A stretch of 64,000 nt of DNA from Pelobacter propionicus DSM 2379 (GCF_000015045.1 NC_008609.1:558001-622000); one strand, 5' to 3'. Positions 1 to 9,899 are shown, counted from the first letter of the stretch. The notes: generated by a model from the letters alone, not told the origin. Numbers and translations are program-made.

Positions 1-985
1 GGGTGCGCAGGTGGCAGGGGTCATGGTAGGTAATGCGCAGGGCATCGCCGGCCCCGGTTTCGGCCGGGTTGAGTCCCAGCTGGTGCAGCAGTTGCGAGGC
101 ATCCACCGTTTTTTTGGCCAGGGCCTCCAGGCGCGCCTTCAGTTCGGGGTTGCGCTTGCCGACGGTCAGCGGGTAGAGGCGATGCAGGGCGCCTCCGCAG
201 GTGGCGCAGGCGCTCATCACGTAATCCGCCTGGTAGCGCTCCATTTCCGTCAGGTTCTTCTCGGCCAGCTCGCGCACCGTGGCGATGTCGCCGCCCGACA
301 TGGCGGGCAGGCCGCAGCACTGCTGTCCCTTGGGGATGATCACGGTGCAGCCCAGGTGGCGCAGGAGCGCCAGGGCCGCTTCGCCCACGGAAGTGTAGAC
401 GAAGTTGGTCATGCATCCCACGAAGAAGATCACCCGCGGTTTGCCCGGCTCACCCGGTATCACCTCCGGGTGGCGGTCCATAAAGGGGGTCCGGGCAATG
501 GCCGGTATGTGGCGCTGGTTGCCGACGAAGGGGGCCGGAAAGCGCAGGCGCAGCCCGGAGGTGGCCGGGACTTTCTTGAAGAAGAGCGGGCCCAGCAGCC
601 CGGCCATCCGTGCCCCCATGGTCATCAGGGAGCGGTTTTTGATCACTCGGCCCACCGCCGCGTGGAAGGTGGTCAGCCCGCGTTTGCGGGCCAGGGCCTC
701 GCGGGCGGCGATGACGATCTCGTCGGTGGGTACGTCGTTGGGACACTTTTCAACGCAGCTGCCGCACAGCAGGCACTTGGACATGGCCAGATAGGTCTGG
801 TCGTCCAGGCCGATGTCGTCCTTGAGGATGTGCTGGGCCAGAGCCACCTTGCCGCGGGCCACGGCCGGTTCGCGACCAAAGACGCTGAAGGCCGGGCAGT
901 TGGCGCGGCAGGCGCCGCATTTGACGCATTTTTTCAGCTGGTCCTGGATCCTAGTCAGAGGTGCGTTGGTCTGCTGTTCCATCAT
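1..985 (-). CDS. GlcF-like (Fe-S)-binding oxidoreductase subunit, partial
   Basis: The gene runs off the left edge. Two ferredoxin-type clusters are visible near the N-terminus (KCGACRANCP and KCLLCGSCVEKCP), followed by the first CCG domain with the motif GQQCCGLPAMSGGD and a second conserved segment ending ITYHDPCHLR at the window edge. This layout is that of the glycolate/lactate oxidase iron-sulfur subunit GlcF, which passes electrons from a flavin dehydrogenase to the quinone pool. Tandem ATGs lie at 985 and 982; GGAAAGG just upstream favours 985. The IS inserted about 45 bases upstream probably separates it from its original promoter or from trmFO. The exact substrate is not readable from this fragment. 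Confidence 0.85.
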   Translation of the reverse strand, partial: MMEQQTNAPLTRIQDQLKKCVKCGACRANCPAFSVFGREPAVARGKVALAQHILKDDIGLDDQTYLAMSKCLLCGSCVEKCPNDVPTDEIVIAAREALARKRGLTTFHAAVGRVIKNRSLMTMGARMAGLLGPLFFKKVPATSGLRLRFPAPFVGNQRHIPAIARTPFMDRHPEVIPGEPGKPRVIFFVGCMTNFVYTSVGEAALALLRHLGCTVIIPKGQQCCGLPAMSGGDIATVRELAEKNLTEMERYQADYVMSACATCGGALHRLYPLTVGKRNPELKARLEALAKKTVDASQLLHQLGLNPAETGAGDALRITYHDPCHLRT

Positions 986-1027
986 GAAAACCTTTCCCGC
1001 GGGAGCGGTGGGGAGAAAACGGTAGTG

Positions 1028-1031
1028 CTAG
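1028..1031. repeat. Left copy of IS target-site duplication (CTAG)
   Basis: CTAG directly abuts the left inverted repeat and recurs at 2709-2712 next to the right one. CTAG is a palindrome, so the exact border between target and IS end is ambiguous by up to four bases. Confidence 0.75.
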
Positions 1032-2708
1032 GAGTCTGTCGGGCTTAACGCATTCAGCCGTCATCTCCAGGGCGTTTTCAATTGGTTAACCTGCTGTATT
1101 TATTGAATAAGTCGTCAGCTTTAGCTTGCGTTTTCTTGGTGTATCCCGTATATTTGTCCGGTAATATCAACTGGTTAGGTATCGGGGTTGACTATGAAAT
1201 CAAAGTTTATTGAAGTTGACCGGGAAACACCCTATCTGCTCCCGCCATCGCTGCAGGATTGGCTACCAGAAAAGCACTTGGCCCGGTTTGTGGTCGAAAT
1301 TGTCGAACAGCTCGACCTGCGCTCTTTGAAAGCTACCTATGCCGGCCGAGGCTCGCAGCCCTATAACCCTGAGATGCTGGTAGCATTGTTGTTTTACGGT
1401 TATGCGACAGGCGTATTCTCCAGCCGGAAGCTTGAGCGCAGCACCTACGACTCCGTGGCATTCCGGTTCATAGCGGCAAACAGTCATCCTGACCACGATA
1501 CCATTGCCACCTTCCGCCGGCGTTTTCTGCCGCAACTGAACAAGCTGTTTGCCCAGATTCTGCTGATCGCTCATCAGATGGAGGTGCTGAAACTGGGCAA
1601 CGTTAGTTTGGATGGCAGCAAAATCAAGGCGAACGCCTCCAAGCACAAGGCGCTGAGCTATGAGCATGCCTGCAAGCTTGAAGAGCAGATCAAGGCTGAG
1701 GTTGGCGAACTGCTCAAAAAGGCCGAGGCAGCGGACCGTGCCGATATTCCGGACGGCATGAACATCCCCGAAGAACTGGAACGTCGGGAAAAGCGTCTTT
1801 CCGCCATTGCCGCAGCCAAGGTCGAGATCGAAAAACGAGCCGCTGAGCGCCATGCTCGTGAACAGGCCGCTTATGAGAAGAAAGTCGCCGAACGGGCCAA
1901 GAAGGAGCAGGCAACGGGCAAGAAGGCCAAGGGGAAAGAGCCGAAACCGCCCAAATCCGGCCCCACTGCCAAAGATCAGGTCAATCTGACCGATGAAGAG
2001 TCGCGGATCATGCCGACCTCCGGTGGCGGATTCGAGCAGACTTACAACGCCCAGGCCGGTGTGGATACAGCATCAAAGCTCATCGTTTCGGCCCATGTTA
2101 CCCAGAATCCCAATGACAAACAGGAGCTGACACCGACCCTGGAGAACCTGGCGGCGCTGCCTGAGAAGCTTGGCAAGGCAACCGATCTGGTAGCTGACAG
2201 TGGCTACTTCAGCGAAACCAATGTAACTGCCTGTGAGGAGAACGGGATAACTCCCTACATTGCCGTAGACCGGCAGAGTCACAACGTGCCACTGATGGAG
2301 CGCTTTGCCGAACCGCCGCCGTTACCCGAAGATGCCGATTCCGTGGCCAGAATGAAGCATCGCCTGAAGACACCTTCCGGCAAGGCGATCTACGCCCAGC
2401 GAAAAGTCACCTCGGAACCGGTCTTCGGCATCATCAAGGCGGTCATGGGATTCAGAAGCTTTCTTCTTCGTGGCTTTGAAGCAGTAAAAGGCGAATGGAA
2501 CCTCGTCTGCATGGCCTACAACATCAAACGGCTGCATGTCTTGGCCGGATAGAATGAGAAATAGCGAAAATCAGCCTGTAATAACCGCAGTCATCGCTGA
2601 AAGGGCTGAATTAACCAGGTTGCCGGTGGGAAGACGAACACATACGGAACTTTTTTAATCGGCTTGGCCACAAAAGAGGGCGCCCCTGAGGTCAAGCCCG
2701 ACAGACTC
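1032..2708 (+). mobile_element. IS1182-family insertion sequence, complete
   Basis: The ends are perfect 15-base inverted repeats, GAGTCTGTCGGGCTT at 1032-1046 and its complement at 2694-2708. They are flanked on both sides by CTAG (1028-1031 and 2709-2712), read as the target duplication; a palindromic 4-base target fits IS1182 relatives. One intact transposase lies inside. It sits between the trmFO 3' end and the glcF-like start. Confidence 0.9.
1188..2552 (+). CDS. IS1182-family transposase
   Basis: A 454-residue DDE transposase. The N-terminal part has the IS1182/IS5-type helix region (YNPEMLVALLFYGYATGV). The catalytic core includes VSLDGSKIKANASKHKALSYE, a central Lys/Glu/Ala-rich insertion at about residues 190-265, QTYNAQAGVD, LVADSGYFSE with the second Asp, and a C-terminal Glu region (YAQRKVTSEPVFGIIKAVMGFR). 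Length is normal and no frameshift is seen, so it may be active. The ATG at 1194 is an alternative start in the same frame. Confidence 0.93.
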   Translation: MTMKSKFIEVDRETPYLLPPSLQDWLPEKHLARFVVEIVEQLDLRSLKATYAGRGSQPYNPEMLVALLFYGYATGVFSSRKLERSTYDSVAFRFIAANSHPDHDTIATFRRRFLPQLNKLFAQILLIAHQMEVLKLGNVSLDGSKIKANASKHKALSYEHACKLEEQIKAEVGELLKKAEAADRADIPDGMNIPEELERREKRLSAIAAAKVEIEKRAAERHAREQAAYEKKVAERAKKEQATGKKAKGKEPKPPKSGPTAKDQVNLTDEESRIMPTSGGGFEQTYNAQAGVDTASKLIVSAHVTQNPNDKQELTPTLENLAALPEKLGKATDLVADSGYFSETNVTACEENGITPYIAVDRQSHNVPLMERFAEPPPLPEDADSVARMKHRLKTPSGKAIYAQRKVTSEPVFGIIKAVMGFRSFLLRGFEAVKGEWNLVCMAYNIKRLHVLAG

Positions 2709-2755
2709 CTAGTGTAAAGAAATCATCCGTTTGTGGCAATGCCGTAAACGGGGAA

Positions 2756-4120
2756 TCAGGCGAGATCAACCTGCTCCGCCCCGGTCGGCTCTCCCGTCTC
2801 CCGGCTCGGGGGGGATACCCGTTCCAACCAGCCCGACAGGGAGGCCAGGGCCCGCTCGGCCAGTTTGCCGCGCCGCTCCTTTTTCTTGATCCGTCCCTCC
2901 AGATCGGGGAACAGGCCGTAGTTCACGTTCATGGGCTGGAAGTGGCGCACATCGGCATTGGTGATGTGGCTGACCAAGGCGCCCAGTGCGGTCTCGGCAG
3001 GGGGCACGGCCGGGTCCGGCATCCCCGTGAGCAGGCGGGCGGCGGTGATGCCGGCCAAAAAGCCGCTCCCCGCCGATTCCACGTACCCCTCAACGCCGGT
3101 GATCTGGCCTGCGAAGAATATGCGCGGATCGCTCCTCAGCTGCTGGGTCGGCTGGAGCAGGGCAGGGGCGTTGATGAAGGTGTTGCGGTGCATGGACCCG
3201 AGCCGCACGAACTCGGCTCGCTCCAGCCCCGGTATGGTCCTGAATATGCGGCGCTGTTCCGGCCAGGTCAGCTTGGTCTGGAAGCCGACCAGGTTGTACA
3301 TGGTTTTCTCCCGGTTCTCGGCGCGCAGCTGGATCACCGCGTGCGGTTCGATGCCCGTGCGGGGATCCGTCAGGCCCACCGGTTTCATGGGGCCGAAGCG
3401 GAGCGTGTCCTCCCCCCGCCCGGCCAGTTCCTCCACCGGCATGCATCCCTCGAAGTGCACGAGCTTCTCGAACTCGCGTGCCGCTACCTTCTCCCCCCTG
3501 TTTAGCTGCTCCACAAAGGCCTGGTACTGCTCCCGGTCCAGGGGGCAGTTGAGGTAGTCGTCGCCGTCCCCCTTGCCGTAGCGCGACGCCGCGAAGACTT
3601 TCTCCCGGTCCAGGGAATCCGCCGTGACGATGGGGGCGATGGAATCGTAGAAGTAGAGCCGGTCGCCGGTCAGGCCGGAGAGGGAGGCGGCCAGGGCGTC
3701 GCTGGTCAGGGGGCCGGAGGCGATGATCACCGTCCCCTCGGCGGGGATGGCATCCATTTCGCCATGCACCAGGTTGATCAGGGGATGCGCCGTGATCTTT
3801 GCCGTGACATAGTCGGAGAAGAGCTGGCGGTCCACCGCCAGGGCTCCGCCGGCCGGGACGCGGGTGGCCTCGGCGGCCTCCATGATTAGGGAGCCGCCGC
3901 GCCTGAGCTCTTCCTTCAAGAGCCCTACGGCGTTTTCCAGGGAATCGCCCCGCAGGGAGTTGGAGCAGACCAGTTCGGCCAGCCCGGGGAGATGGTGGGC
4001 GGGAGAGCGCTTTTCGGGCTTCATTTCGTGCAGGGTGACGCTGACGCCGCGCCGCGCGGCCTGCCAAGCGGCCTCGCAGCCTGCCAGGCCGGCGCCGATG
4101 ATGGTGAGGGAGTGTTTCAT
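2756..4120 (-). CDS. trmFO: Methylenetetrahydrofolate-tRNA-(uracil-5-)-methyltransferase TrmFO
   Basis: A 454-residue FAD enzyme that makes m5U54 in the tRNA T loop using methylene-THF and reduced FAD. The N-terminal dinucleotide-binding motif [12 protein letters not shown] is at residues 7-18, and the catalytic-type cysteine sits in [10 protein letters not shown] (Cys52, matching the B. subtilis Cys53 region). The C-terminal FAD segment [16 protein letters not shown] is intact. It lies downstream of topA in the same direction, beyond a terminator, as in Geobacter relatives. Length is typical. Confidence 0.95.
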   Translation of the reverse strand: MKHSLTIIGAGLAGCEAAWQAARRGVSVTLHEMKPEKRSPAHHLPGLAELVCSNSLRGDSLENAVGLLKEELRRGGSLIMEAAEATRVPAGGALAVDRQLFSDYVTAKITAHPLINLVHGEMDAIPAEGTVIIASGPLTSDALAASLSGLTGDRLYFYDSIAPIVTADSLDREKVFAASRYGKGDGDDYLNCPLDREQYQAFVEQLNRGEKVAAREFEKLVHFEGCMPVEELAGRGEDTLRFGPMKPVGLTDPRTGIEPHAVIQLRAENREKTMYNLVGFQTKLTWPEQRRIFRTIPGLERAEFVRLGSMHRNTFINAPALLQPTQQLRSDPRIFFAGQITGVEGYVESAGSGFLAGITAARLLTGMPDPAVPPAETALGALVSHITNADVRHFQPMNVNYGLFPDLEGRIKKKERRGKLAERALASLSGWLERVSPPSRETGEPTGAEQVDLA

Positions 4121-4233
4121 GGTATGTATCCCGTCTGAGTTCTGTGCAAACGTCCCTAGCCACTCGCTTTCCAGGGTGACGGGCGCTGCTCGTGGTGATC
4201 AGGTGTAATGGTTGACGATCCTCGTCAAAAGGC

Positions 4234-4268
4234 TAAAAAAATGACCCCGCGTATCTTTCCGCGGGGTC
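4234..4268 (-). terminator. Rho-independent terminator after topA
   Basis: A perfect 9-bp stem (4243-4251 pairing with 4260-4268) with an 8-base loop. On the minus strand it is followed by a run of seven T (complement of 4235-4241). It lies about 55 bases past the topA stop, so trmFO needs its own promoter or readthrough. Confidence 0.9.
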
Positions 4269-4323
4269 GAACAGTGGTGCGTATCCGCTCGTGGGGCTGC
4301 AATTCGCTCCAGCGGTTGTTGCC

Positions 4324-6654
4324 TCACTCGCTGGTGTAGTCGCACCCTTCCTTGGGGCATTTGAGGAATTCACCCTTGCGCTTGTAGACCTTCTTCACCA
4401 GCAGCGGGAAGCCGCATTTGGGACAGGGCTGCTCCACCGGCGGGTCCCAGAGGGCGAACTTGCACTGGGGGTAGCGGTTGCAGGAGTAGAACAGTTTGCC
4501 GAAGCGTGATTTCTTCTCGGTCAGCTCGCCTTCCTTGCACTCGGGGCAGACCACGCCGGTGCCGCGCGGCTTGACCAGCGGCTGGATGTTCTTGCAGGCC
4601 GGATAGCCGGAGCAGGCCAGGTACTTTCCATAGCGGCCGTCCTTGATCAGCATCTGCTGACCGCACTTGTCGCACTTCTCATCGGAGAGCACCGGCTCGG
4701 ACGGCTCGCTGGCGTCGGATTCCAGGTTGCGGGTGTAGGTGCACCCCTCCTTGAAGCCGGTGCAGGCGATGAACTTGCCCCGCTTGCCCAGTTTGATGGC
4801 CAACGGTTTGCCGCATTCCGGGCAGACCTCGTCCAGTTCCGTGGTGGTCAAGTCGTCCTTCTTGACCTCCCCCTCCTTCTGCTTCAGCAGGGTGATGAAC
4901 GGCTCCCAGAACTCTTTCAGCAGCGGCTTCCACTGCTTCTCCCCCCGGGAAACCTGGTCCAGCTCTTCCTCCAGGCCGGCGGTGAAGTTGTAATCCACGT
5001 AGCGGGAGAAGTGGGCCACCAGCAGGTCGTTGACCACCATGCCCACATCCTCGGGGAAGAAGCGCTTCTTGTCCAGGCGGGTGTACTTGCGCTCAACCAG
5101 GGTGTTCATGATCGAGGCGTAGGTGGAGGGGCGGCCGATGCCGTACTCCTCCAGGGTCTTGACCAGGGTGGCCTCGGTGTAGCGCGGCGGCGGCTGGGTG
5201 AAGTGCTGTTCGGGAAACAGTTCGTGCAATTTCAGGTCGTCCCCCTCCTGCAAGGGGGGGAGCAGCCCCTCTTTCTCCTCGTCCTGGTCGTCCAGTCCCT
5301 CGATGTACAGCTTCATGAAGCCGGGGAAGCGGATCACCGTGCCGGCCGCACGCAGGCCGCAGCGCTTTGCGCCCGTAAAGGGGCTGGCTGCGCCGGACTC
5401 GGCGACTGTGCAGTCCGCCACCGCCTCATTCAACTCGGCCGCTATGTCAACCGAGGTCTGGTCCAGGAGCGCCTCGGCCATCTGGCTGGCCACGGTGCGC
5501 TTCCAGATCAGTTCGTAGAGCTTGAACAGGTCGGGGGTGAGGTGCTTCTTCAGCTCCGCCGGTGTGCGGGCGATGGAGGTGGGGCGCACCGCCTCGTGGG
5601 CCTCCTGGGCATTCTTGGTCTTGGTCTTGAAGATGCGCGGTTTGGCCAGGGCATACTCTGCTCCGTAGGCCGCGCTGATGACCTCGTGGGCCTCGGTCAA
5701 AGCCTGGCTGGAGAGGGTGACGCTGTCGGTACGCATGTAGGTGATCAGGCCGACGGTCCCCTCCTGGCCGATGTCGATCCCCTCGTACAGTTTCTGGGCC
5801 GTTGACATGGTCTTCTTGGCCGAGAACCCCAGCTTGCGGGAAGCTTCCTGCTGCAGGGTCGAGGTGGTGAAGGGGGGCGACGGGTTGCGCTTGCGTTCCG
5901 TCCTGGTGATCTTTGCCACCCGGTAGCTCCCCGACTTCAGTGCCCGGTTCAGTGCCGTTGCCACGTTCTCGTCGGGGATGTCGAACTTGCCCAGTTTTTT
6001 GCCGCCAACCTCCACCAGCGAGGCCCGGAACTCCGCTCCCGGCTTTACCCCCAGGCGCGCGGCGATGGTCCAGTACTCCTGTTCCTTGAAGGCCTGAATC
6101 TCTTTCTCCCGCTCGCAGACCAGGCGCAGCGCCACCGACTGGACGCGCCCGGCCGAGAGGCCGTAGCGGATCTTCTTCCAGAGGAAGGGGGAAAGGTTGA
6201 AGCCGACCAGGTAGTCCAGCACCGAGCGCGCCTGCTGGGCATCCACCAGGTCCGTGGCGATGTCACGGGGATTCTCCACGGCGTGGATGATGGCGTCTTT
6301 GGTGATCTCGTGGAAGACCACCCGCTGGATGGACTTGCCCGGATTCTTCTTGTCCAGCCCCAGGGCCGCCAGCAGGTGCCAGGAGATGGCCTCTCCCTCG
6401 CGGTCGGGGTCGGTTGCCAGGAGCAGGTTCTTGGCGTCCTTGAGGGCTGCCTTGATGGCGTCGATATGTTTCTTGCTCTCGGGGAGGATGTGGTACTTGG
6501 GGGTGAAGTCCTGTTCGATATCCACCGACCCCTGCTTGCTGGGCAGGGCCCTCACGTGGCCGAAGGAGGCCAGTACCTTGTAGTCCTTTCCCAGGAATTT
6601 CTCTATGGTCTTCGCCTTGGCGGGCGACTCAACGATGACGAGGTTCTGCGGCAT
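4324..6654 (-). CDS. topA: DNA topoisomerase I
   Basis: A 776-residue type IA topoisomerase that relaxes negative supercoils. The TOPRIM domain opens with LVIVESPAKAKTIEKFLG and carries the acidic DPDREGEAISWHL motif. The active-site tyrosine is in GLITYMRTDSVTLS, near residue 305. The C-terminus has four tetracysteine zinc-ribbon units (starting CPECGKPLAIKLGKRGKF, CDKCGQQML, CPECKEGEL and CPKCGFPLL), a common bacterial arrangement. It follows dprA in the same direction, an order seen in many deltaproteobacteria. Confidence 0.97.
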   Translation of the reverse strand: MPQNLVIVESPAKAKTIEKFLGKDYKVLASFGHVRALPSKQGSVDIEQDFTPKYHILPESKKHIDAIKAALKDAKNLLLATDPDREGEAISWHLLAALGLDKKNPGKSIQRVVFHEITKDAIIHAVENPRDIATDLVDAQQARSVLDYLVGFNLSPFLWKKIRYGLSAGRVQSVALRLVCEREKEIQAFKEQEYWTIAARLGVKPGAEFRASLVEVGGKKLGKFDIPDENVATALNRALKSGSYRVAKITRTERKRNPSPPFTTSTLQQEASRKLGFSAKKTMSTAQKLYEGIDIGQEGTVGLITYMRTDSVTLSSQALTEAHEVISAAYGAEYALAKPRIFKTKTKNAQEAHEAVRPTSIARTPAELKKHLTPDLFKLYELIWKRTVASQMAEALLDQTSVDIAAELNEAVADCTVAESGAASPFTGAKRCGLRAAGTVIRFPGFMKLYIEGLDDQDEEKEGLLPPLQEGDDLKLHELFPEQHFTQPPPRYTEATLVKTLEEYGIGRPSTYASIMNTLVERKYTRLDKKRFFPEDVGMVVNDLLVAHFSRYVDYNFTAGLEEELDQVSRGEKQWKPLLKEFWEPFITLLKQKEGEVKKDDLTTTELDEVCPECGKPLAIKLGKRGKFIACTGFKEGCTYTRNLESDASEPSEPVLSDEKCDKCGQQMLIKDGRYGKYLACSGYPACKNIQPLVKPRGTGVVCPECKEGELTEKKSRFGKLFYSCNRYPQCKFALWDPPVEQPCPKCGFPLLVKKVYKRKGEFLKCPKEGCDYTSE

Positions 6655-6764
6655 GGTGTCTCTGCTGTCCCTTGGTGGTGGATTTTGGCGCGCAGCGGAT
6701 CATTGCCCGTGGCGCACCCCCTATCCTGCGCCGTGAATACAGGCTCGGCGGCGGTCGTGTATGG

Positions 6765-7880
6765 TCAGTCGCCGCATGCGGCGTAATGGGCTCCGGGGAG
6801 CGGTGTGACCGCCCCCTTGAGTTCAAGGTGAAGTAACATAGAGGAAACCTCGGCGGCTGTCAATTCAGTTTGGACGATGATGTCGTCGATGTGCAGCGGC
6901 CCGCGGGCCAGCAGTTCATAGACGCCGGCCTCCCGGGGAGTCAGGGCGAAAACGCGGGGCTCGGGCGGAGGGGAAACCGCTCCGGAGGGAACGCACCAGC
7001 CGGGCAACTCTTCCAGCATGTCCTCCACGCAGTCCACCAGCTTGGCCCCCTGCTTGATCAGGCGGTTGCTGCCGCGACAGCTGGCAAAGCCGATCTGTCC
7101 CGGCACGGCGAATACGTCCCTGCCCTGCTCCAGGGCGTATTGGGCGGTGATCAGGGAGCCGCTCTTCTCGGCAGCCTCCACCACCAGCACGCCGTTGGCC
7201 AGTCCGCTGATGATGCGGTTTCGACGGGGGAAGTTCTCCCCCAGGGGGAGGGTGCCCAGGGGGAACTCGCTCACCAGGCATCCCCGCTCGGCCATCTCGT
7301 CGAACAGATCGCGGTTTTCCGGGGGGTAGATCCTGTCGATGCCGCAGCCCAGCACGCCGATGGTCCTGCCGTCGCCCGCCAGGGCCCCCCGGTGAGCGGC
7401 CGTGTCCACGCCGCGGGCCATGCCGGAGATGACCGCCACGCCGTGTCGGGCCAGTTCCTCGGCCAGCCGGGCGGTGGCCTGTACTCCGTACCTTGTGGCC
7501 CGGCGCGAGCCGACCATGGCGATGGCCGGCTCATGGGAGCGGATTTTTCCCTTCACATAGAGGAACGGTGGCGGGTCGCTGATCTGGAACAGTGATTTGG
7601 GGTAGTCGCTGGAGGTAAAGGTGACCAGTCGCGCGCCGCTTTTCTCCAGCCTGCGGCACTCCTCCTCGGCCTGCCGCTGCCAGGCCCCGACCGCGATGGC
7701 CGCGATGCCCGCCGCGGTCATGCCCCTGACCCTGGCCAACTCCTCGGGCGCGGCATGCAGGGCGGCCCGGGGGGTGTCGAAACGCTCCAGCAGGCGTCGG
7801 AAGGTGACGCTGCCGACGCCGGCAACACTCTTAAGGCCGATCCAGTACAGCTCTTCACTGCTGTCATTGCGCTGCGGCAT
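6765..7880 (-). CDS. dprA: DNA-processing protein DprA
   Basis: A 371-residue protein of the DprA/Smf family that binds incoming single-stranded DNA and loads RecA in transformation. An N-terminal helix-hairpin-helix region (SVTFRRLLERFDTP) is followed by the Rossmann domain with IAMVGSRRATRYG and SGMARGVDTAAHRGAL, then ENRDLFDEMAERGCLVSEFP and RNRIISGLANGVLVVEA. A winged-helix domain forms the C-terminus. It is upstream of topA, 110 bases apart, same strand. Confidence 0.95.
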   Translation of the reverse strand: MPQRNDSSEELYWIGLKSVAGVGSVTFRRLLERFDTPRAALHAAPEELARVRGMTAAGIAAIAVGAWQRQAEEECRRLEKSGARLVTFTSSDYPKSLFQISDPPPFLYVKGKIRSHEPAIAMVGSRRATRYGVQATARLAEELARHGVAVISGMARGVDTAAHRGALAGDGRTIGVLGCGIDRIYPPENRDLFDEMAERGCLVSEFPLGTLPLGENFPRRNRIISGLANGVLVVEAAEKSGSLITAQYALEQGRDVFAVPGQIGFASCRGSNRLIKQGAKLVDCVEDMLEELPGWCVPSGAVSPPPEPRVFALTPREAGVYELLARGPLHIDDIIVQTELTAAEVSSMLLHLELKGAVTPLPGAHYAACGD

Positions 7881-7954
7881 GGTTTGTTCGGTCGCACTCC
7901 GGAGGCCTGATGGCCGGGAGTCCTCTCCTGTGTTCGTCGGGAGATGCTCCCGGG

Positions 7955-7982
7955 TAAAAAAAGACCGGCCGTGGGGCCGGTC
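7955..7982 (-). terminator. Rho-independent terminator after the LysM gene
   Basis: An 8-bp GC stem (7963-7970 with 7975-7982) with a 4-base loop, followed on the minus strand by seven T. It ends the LysM transcript and isolates dprA, whose start is at 7880. Confidence 0.9.
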
Positions 7983-7999
7983 CGGGGATGGCTGGAACG

Positions 8000-8995
8000 C
8001 TATTTCGCCTGGCTGACGACCTTGTCGCCAATGTAGATGACGTCGATGCTTTTGACCACCAGCGCCGTGGCGGTCTTTTTGCCGGTCTCCAGGATTACCA
8101 GCGCACCCAGCAGTTCCTGGGGCAGGTTATCGACGCGCCCCTGGGTGACGCTTCTGTCCACGGCGACGTCGCGGACCACGTAGAGCATGTTGCCCTTCTC
8201 GGCGCCCCGGGCGCTGCCCAGATCCAGGTAGACGATGTCGCCGGCGGAGATTCCCTGGGTGCCGCTCTGGCTCTCGATGATATACCCTCTCAGCTCACGG
8301 CTGGGCATTTTGAGCGATACCTCGCGGGTGCGGTCGCTGCGGTAGGGTATCAGGAACGCTCCGGGAGAAATCTCCTTGTAGCTCATGGTGATGATTGCCC
8401 GCGATGCCTTCTGCTCCACGTCGGTCAGCTGCAGCGTCCCCAAGGGGATGATCTTCCTGCCCATGATCTCGTTGGTCGCCGGGTGGCTGACCGGACCTTC
8501 GTCGCTGAAGATGGAGAAGGTATCTCCCCCCTTGGCGCCGTTTGCGGCTCCGATGTCGGTGTAGGCGATGTCGTCCGCACCGAGAATGACCCTGCCATTG
8601 TGGGTGGCGACCACCGAGCCGAAGGGCATGGCGCCGTTTTCCAGCAGATGCCCCTCGCTGCCCCGGATGGTGAAGCTGCGCTCCTCGGCAACGTCGCTTT
8701 CAGCCGGTTTTGCCGCGGCCTGGGCCTCTGTGCGGGGAACCAGTTCCAGGCGGTCGGGAAATACCCTGACCTTCTGGCCGGGGTAGACCAGGTGCGGGTT
8801 GGTGATATCAGTGTTTTTCGACCACATGTTCGGCCAGTACCAGGGGTCGTTCATGAAGCGCTGGGAGAGTCCCCAGAGGGTGTCCCCGCGCTTGATGATG
8901 TAGGTGGTCGGTTGCTCCTGCTCGACAGCCGCTGCCAGGCCGGGTAACAGCATGGTCAGCGCCAACAGGAACACTATCACTGATCTGGTTTTCAT
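8000..8995 (-). CDS. Secreted LysM-domain protein
   Basis: 331 residues from the ATG at 8995, which has GAGAGGTG upstream; an in-frame start 14 codons earlier would put the signal peptide out of place. The signal peptide (MKTRSVIVFLLALTMLLPGLAAA) is followed by a LysM domain (YIIKRGDTLWGLSQRFMNDP) that binds peptidoglycan, and then about 240 residues of beta-rich sequence with repeated IYxD/VYLDLG-like stretches and no catalytic motif. Homologues of this LysM-plus-beta layout sit near dprA in Geobacter-type genomes (recalled, not checked). A structural or assembly role in the envelope is likely; the exact function is unknown. Confidence 0.85.
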   Translation of the reverse strand: MKTRSVIVFLLALTMLLPGLAAAVEQEQPTTYIIKRGDTLWGLSQRFMNDPWYWPNMWSKNTDITNPHLVYPGQKVRVFPDRLELVPRTEAQAAAKPAESDVAEERSFTIRGSEGHLLENGAMPFGSVVATHNGRVILGADDIAYTDIGAANGAKGGDTFSIFSDEGPVSHPATNEIMGRKIIPLGTLQLTDVEQKASRAIITMSYKEISPGAFLIPYRSDRTREVSLKMPSRELRGYIIESQSGTQGISAGDIVYLDLGSARGAEKGNMLYVVRDVAVDRSVTQGRVDNLPQELLGALVILETGKKTATALVVKSIDVIYIGDKVVSQAK

Positions 8996-9038
8996 GGCGG
9001 GCACCTCTCTGGAGTTGGTTGGATAATCGACGGGCACG

Positions 9039-9749
9039 TCAGTGCGCGGTCAGGCGCTCACGCGCCCTGCTGGCGGCCGGACTGCTGGGGTACTGCCTGA
9101 TCAGGCTCTCGAATGTTCTGGTCGCCCTGTCGCGCTGCTTCATGGCTGTCTGGGTATAGCCCAGTTTCAGCAGGGCGTCGGGCGCCTTGGCGCTTTTTGG
9201 GTAGCCCTCCGCCAGCTTCTTGAATGCCGCCGCTGCTTGGGGGAAGTCGGAAAGGGTGTAGTGGCATTCGCCGATCCAGTAGAGGGCGTTGGGGGTGTAG
9301 TCGCTTCCGGGGGAATTGGCCAGGAAGGCCTGGAAGGCCTGGATTGCAGCGCTGAAGCTGTTGGCGCTGTACAGCCCGAAGGCCTTGACGTATTCGGCGG
9401 GTGGGCCGCTCTCCCCTCCCTTTGACGCTGGCTCTTTGTTGACCAGTTCGATCGTGGGGGCGGGCTCCGGGTGGCTCGGCGTTGTGGACTCGCCCTTGAC
9501 CTGCATCTCGCCGATGGAGGCCTGCAACTGGCTGATGCGGCCGTTGGAGTCGCGCAGCCGCAGTTCCAGTTCCTGCAGCTGGCCGGAGAGGGCGTTCATG
9601 CGCTGGCTGTTTCTCTTATCGGCCTCGATCAGGTGCTCAATCTTTGCCTCTGCCTCGGTCTGACGCTTGACCATCAGGTCGTGGGAAGCGCAGCCGGTGA
9701 GGGCCAGGCAGGAGACGGCGCAGGCCGCGGTTCTGATGCCGAAGGGCAT
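9039..9749 (-). CDS. CpoB/YbgF-like lipoprotein with TPR repeats
   Basis: 236 residues from the ATG at 9749, preceded by a strong GGAGG; upstream in-frame starts lack one. The N-terminus is a lipoprotein signal with lipobox LTGC. Next comes a coiled coil (about residues 30-90) and C-terminal TPR-like repeats (ALYWIGECHYTLSDFPQAA, LLKLGYTQTAMKQRDRA). This is the organisation of the Tol-Pal associated CpoB/YbgF, which coordinates outer-membrane constriction with peptidoglycan synthesis. The tol-pal genes themselves are not in the window. It ends 43 bases before the LysM gene and is probably co-transcribed. Confidence 0.85.
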   Translation of the reverse strand: MPFGIRTAACAVSCLALTGCASHDLMVKRQTEAEAKIEHLIEADKRNSQRMNALSGQLQELELRLRDSNGRISQLQASIGEMQVKGESTTPSHPEPAPTIELVNKEPASKGGESGPPAEYVKAFGLYSANSFSAAIQAFQAFLANSPGSDYTPNALYWIGECHYTLSDFPQAAAAFKKLAEGYPKSAKAPDALLKLGYTQTAMKQRDRATRTFESLIRQYPSSPAASRARERLTAH

Positions 9750-9899
9750 ATTTCCTCCAGATATCGAGCGTTTCGTTACCATTAAAACCGTGTCACCCGG
9801 TTTGTCAAGTGAAAGCTGCCTTTTCAGGTTTAAATGGCATGGGCGATATGATACCATCCGGCCTGTATGACCGCCACCAACGATGACCGGGAACCCCCC

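Noticed and set aside
11-1048. 345-residue plus-strand open frame at the left edge
   Set aside because: Shadow of the glcF-like gene, whose cysteine clusters are on the minus strand; its end lies in the IS.
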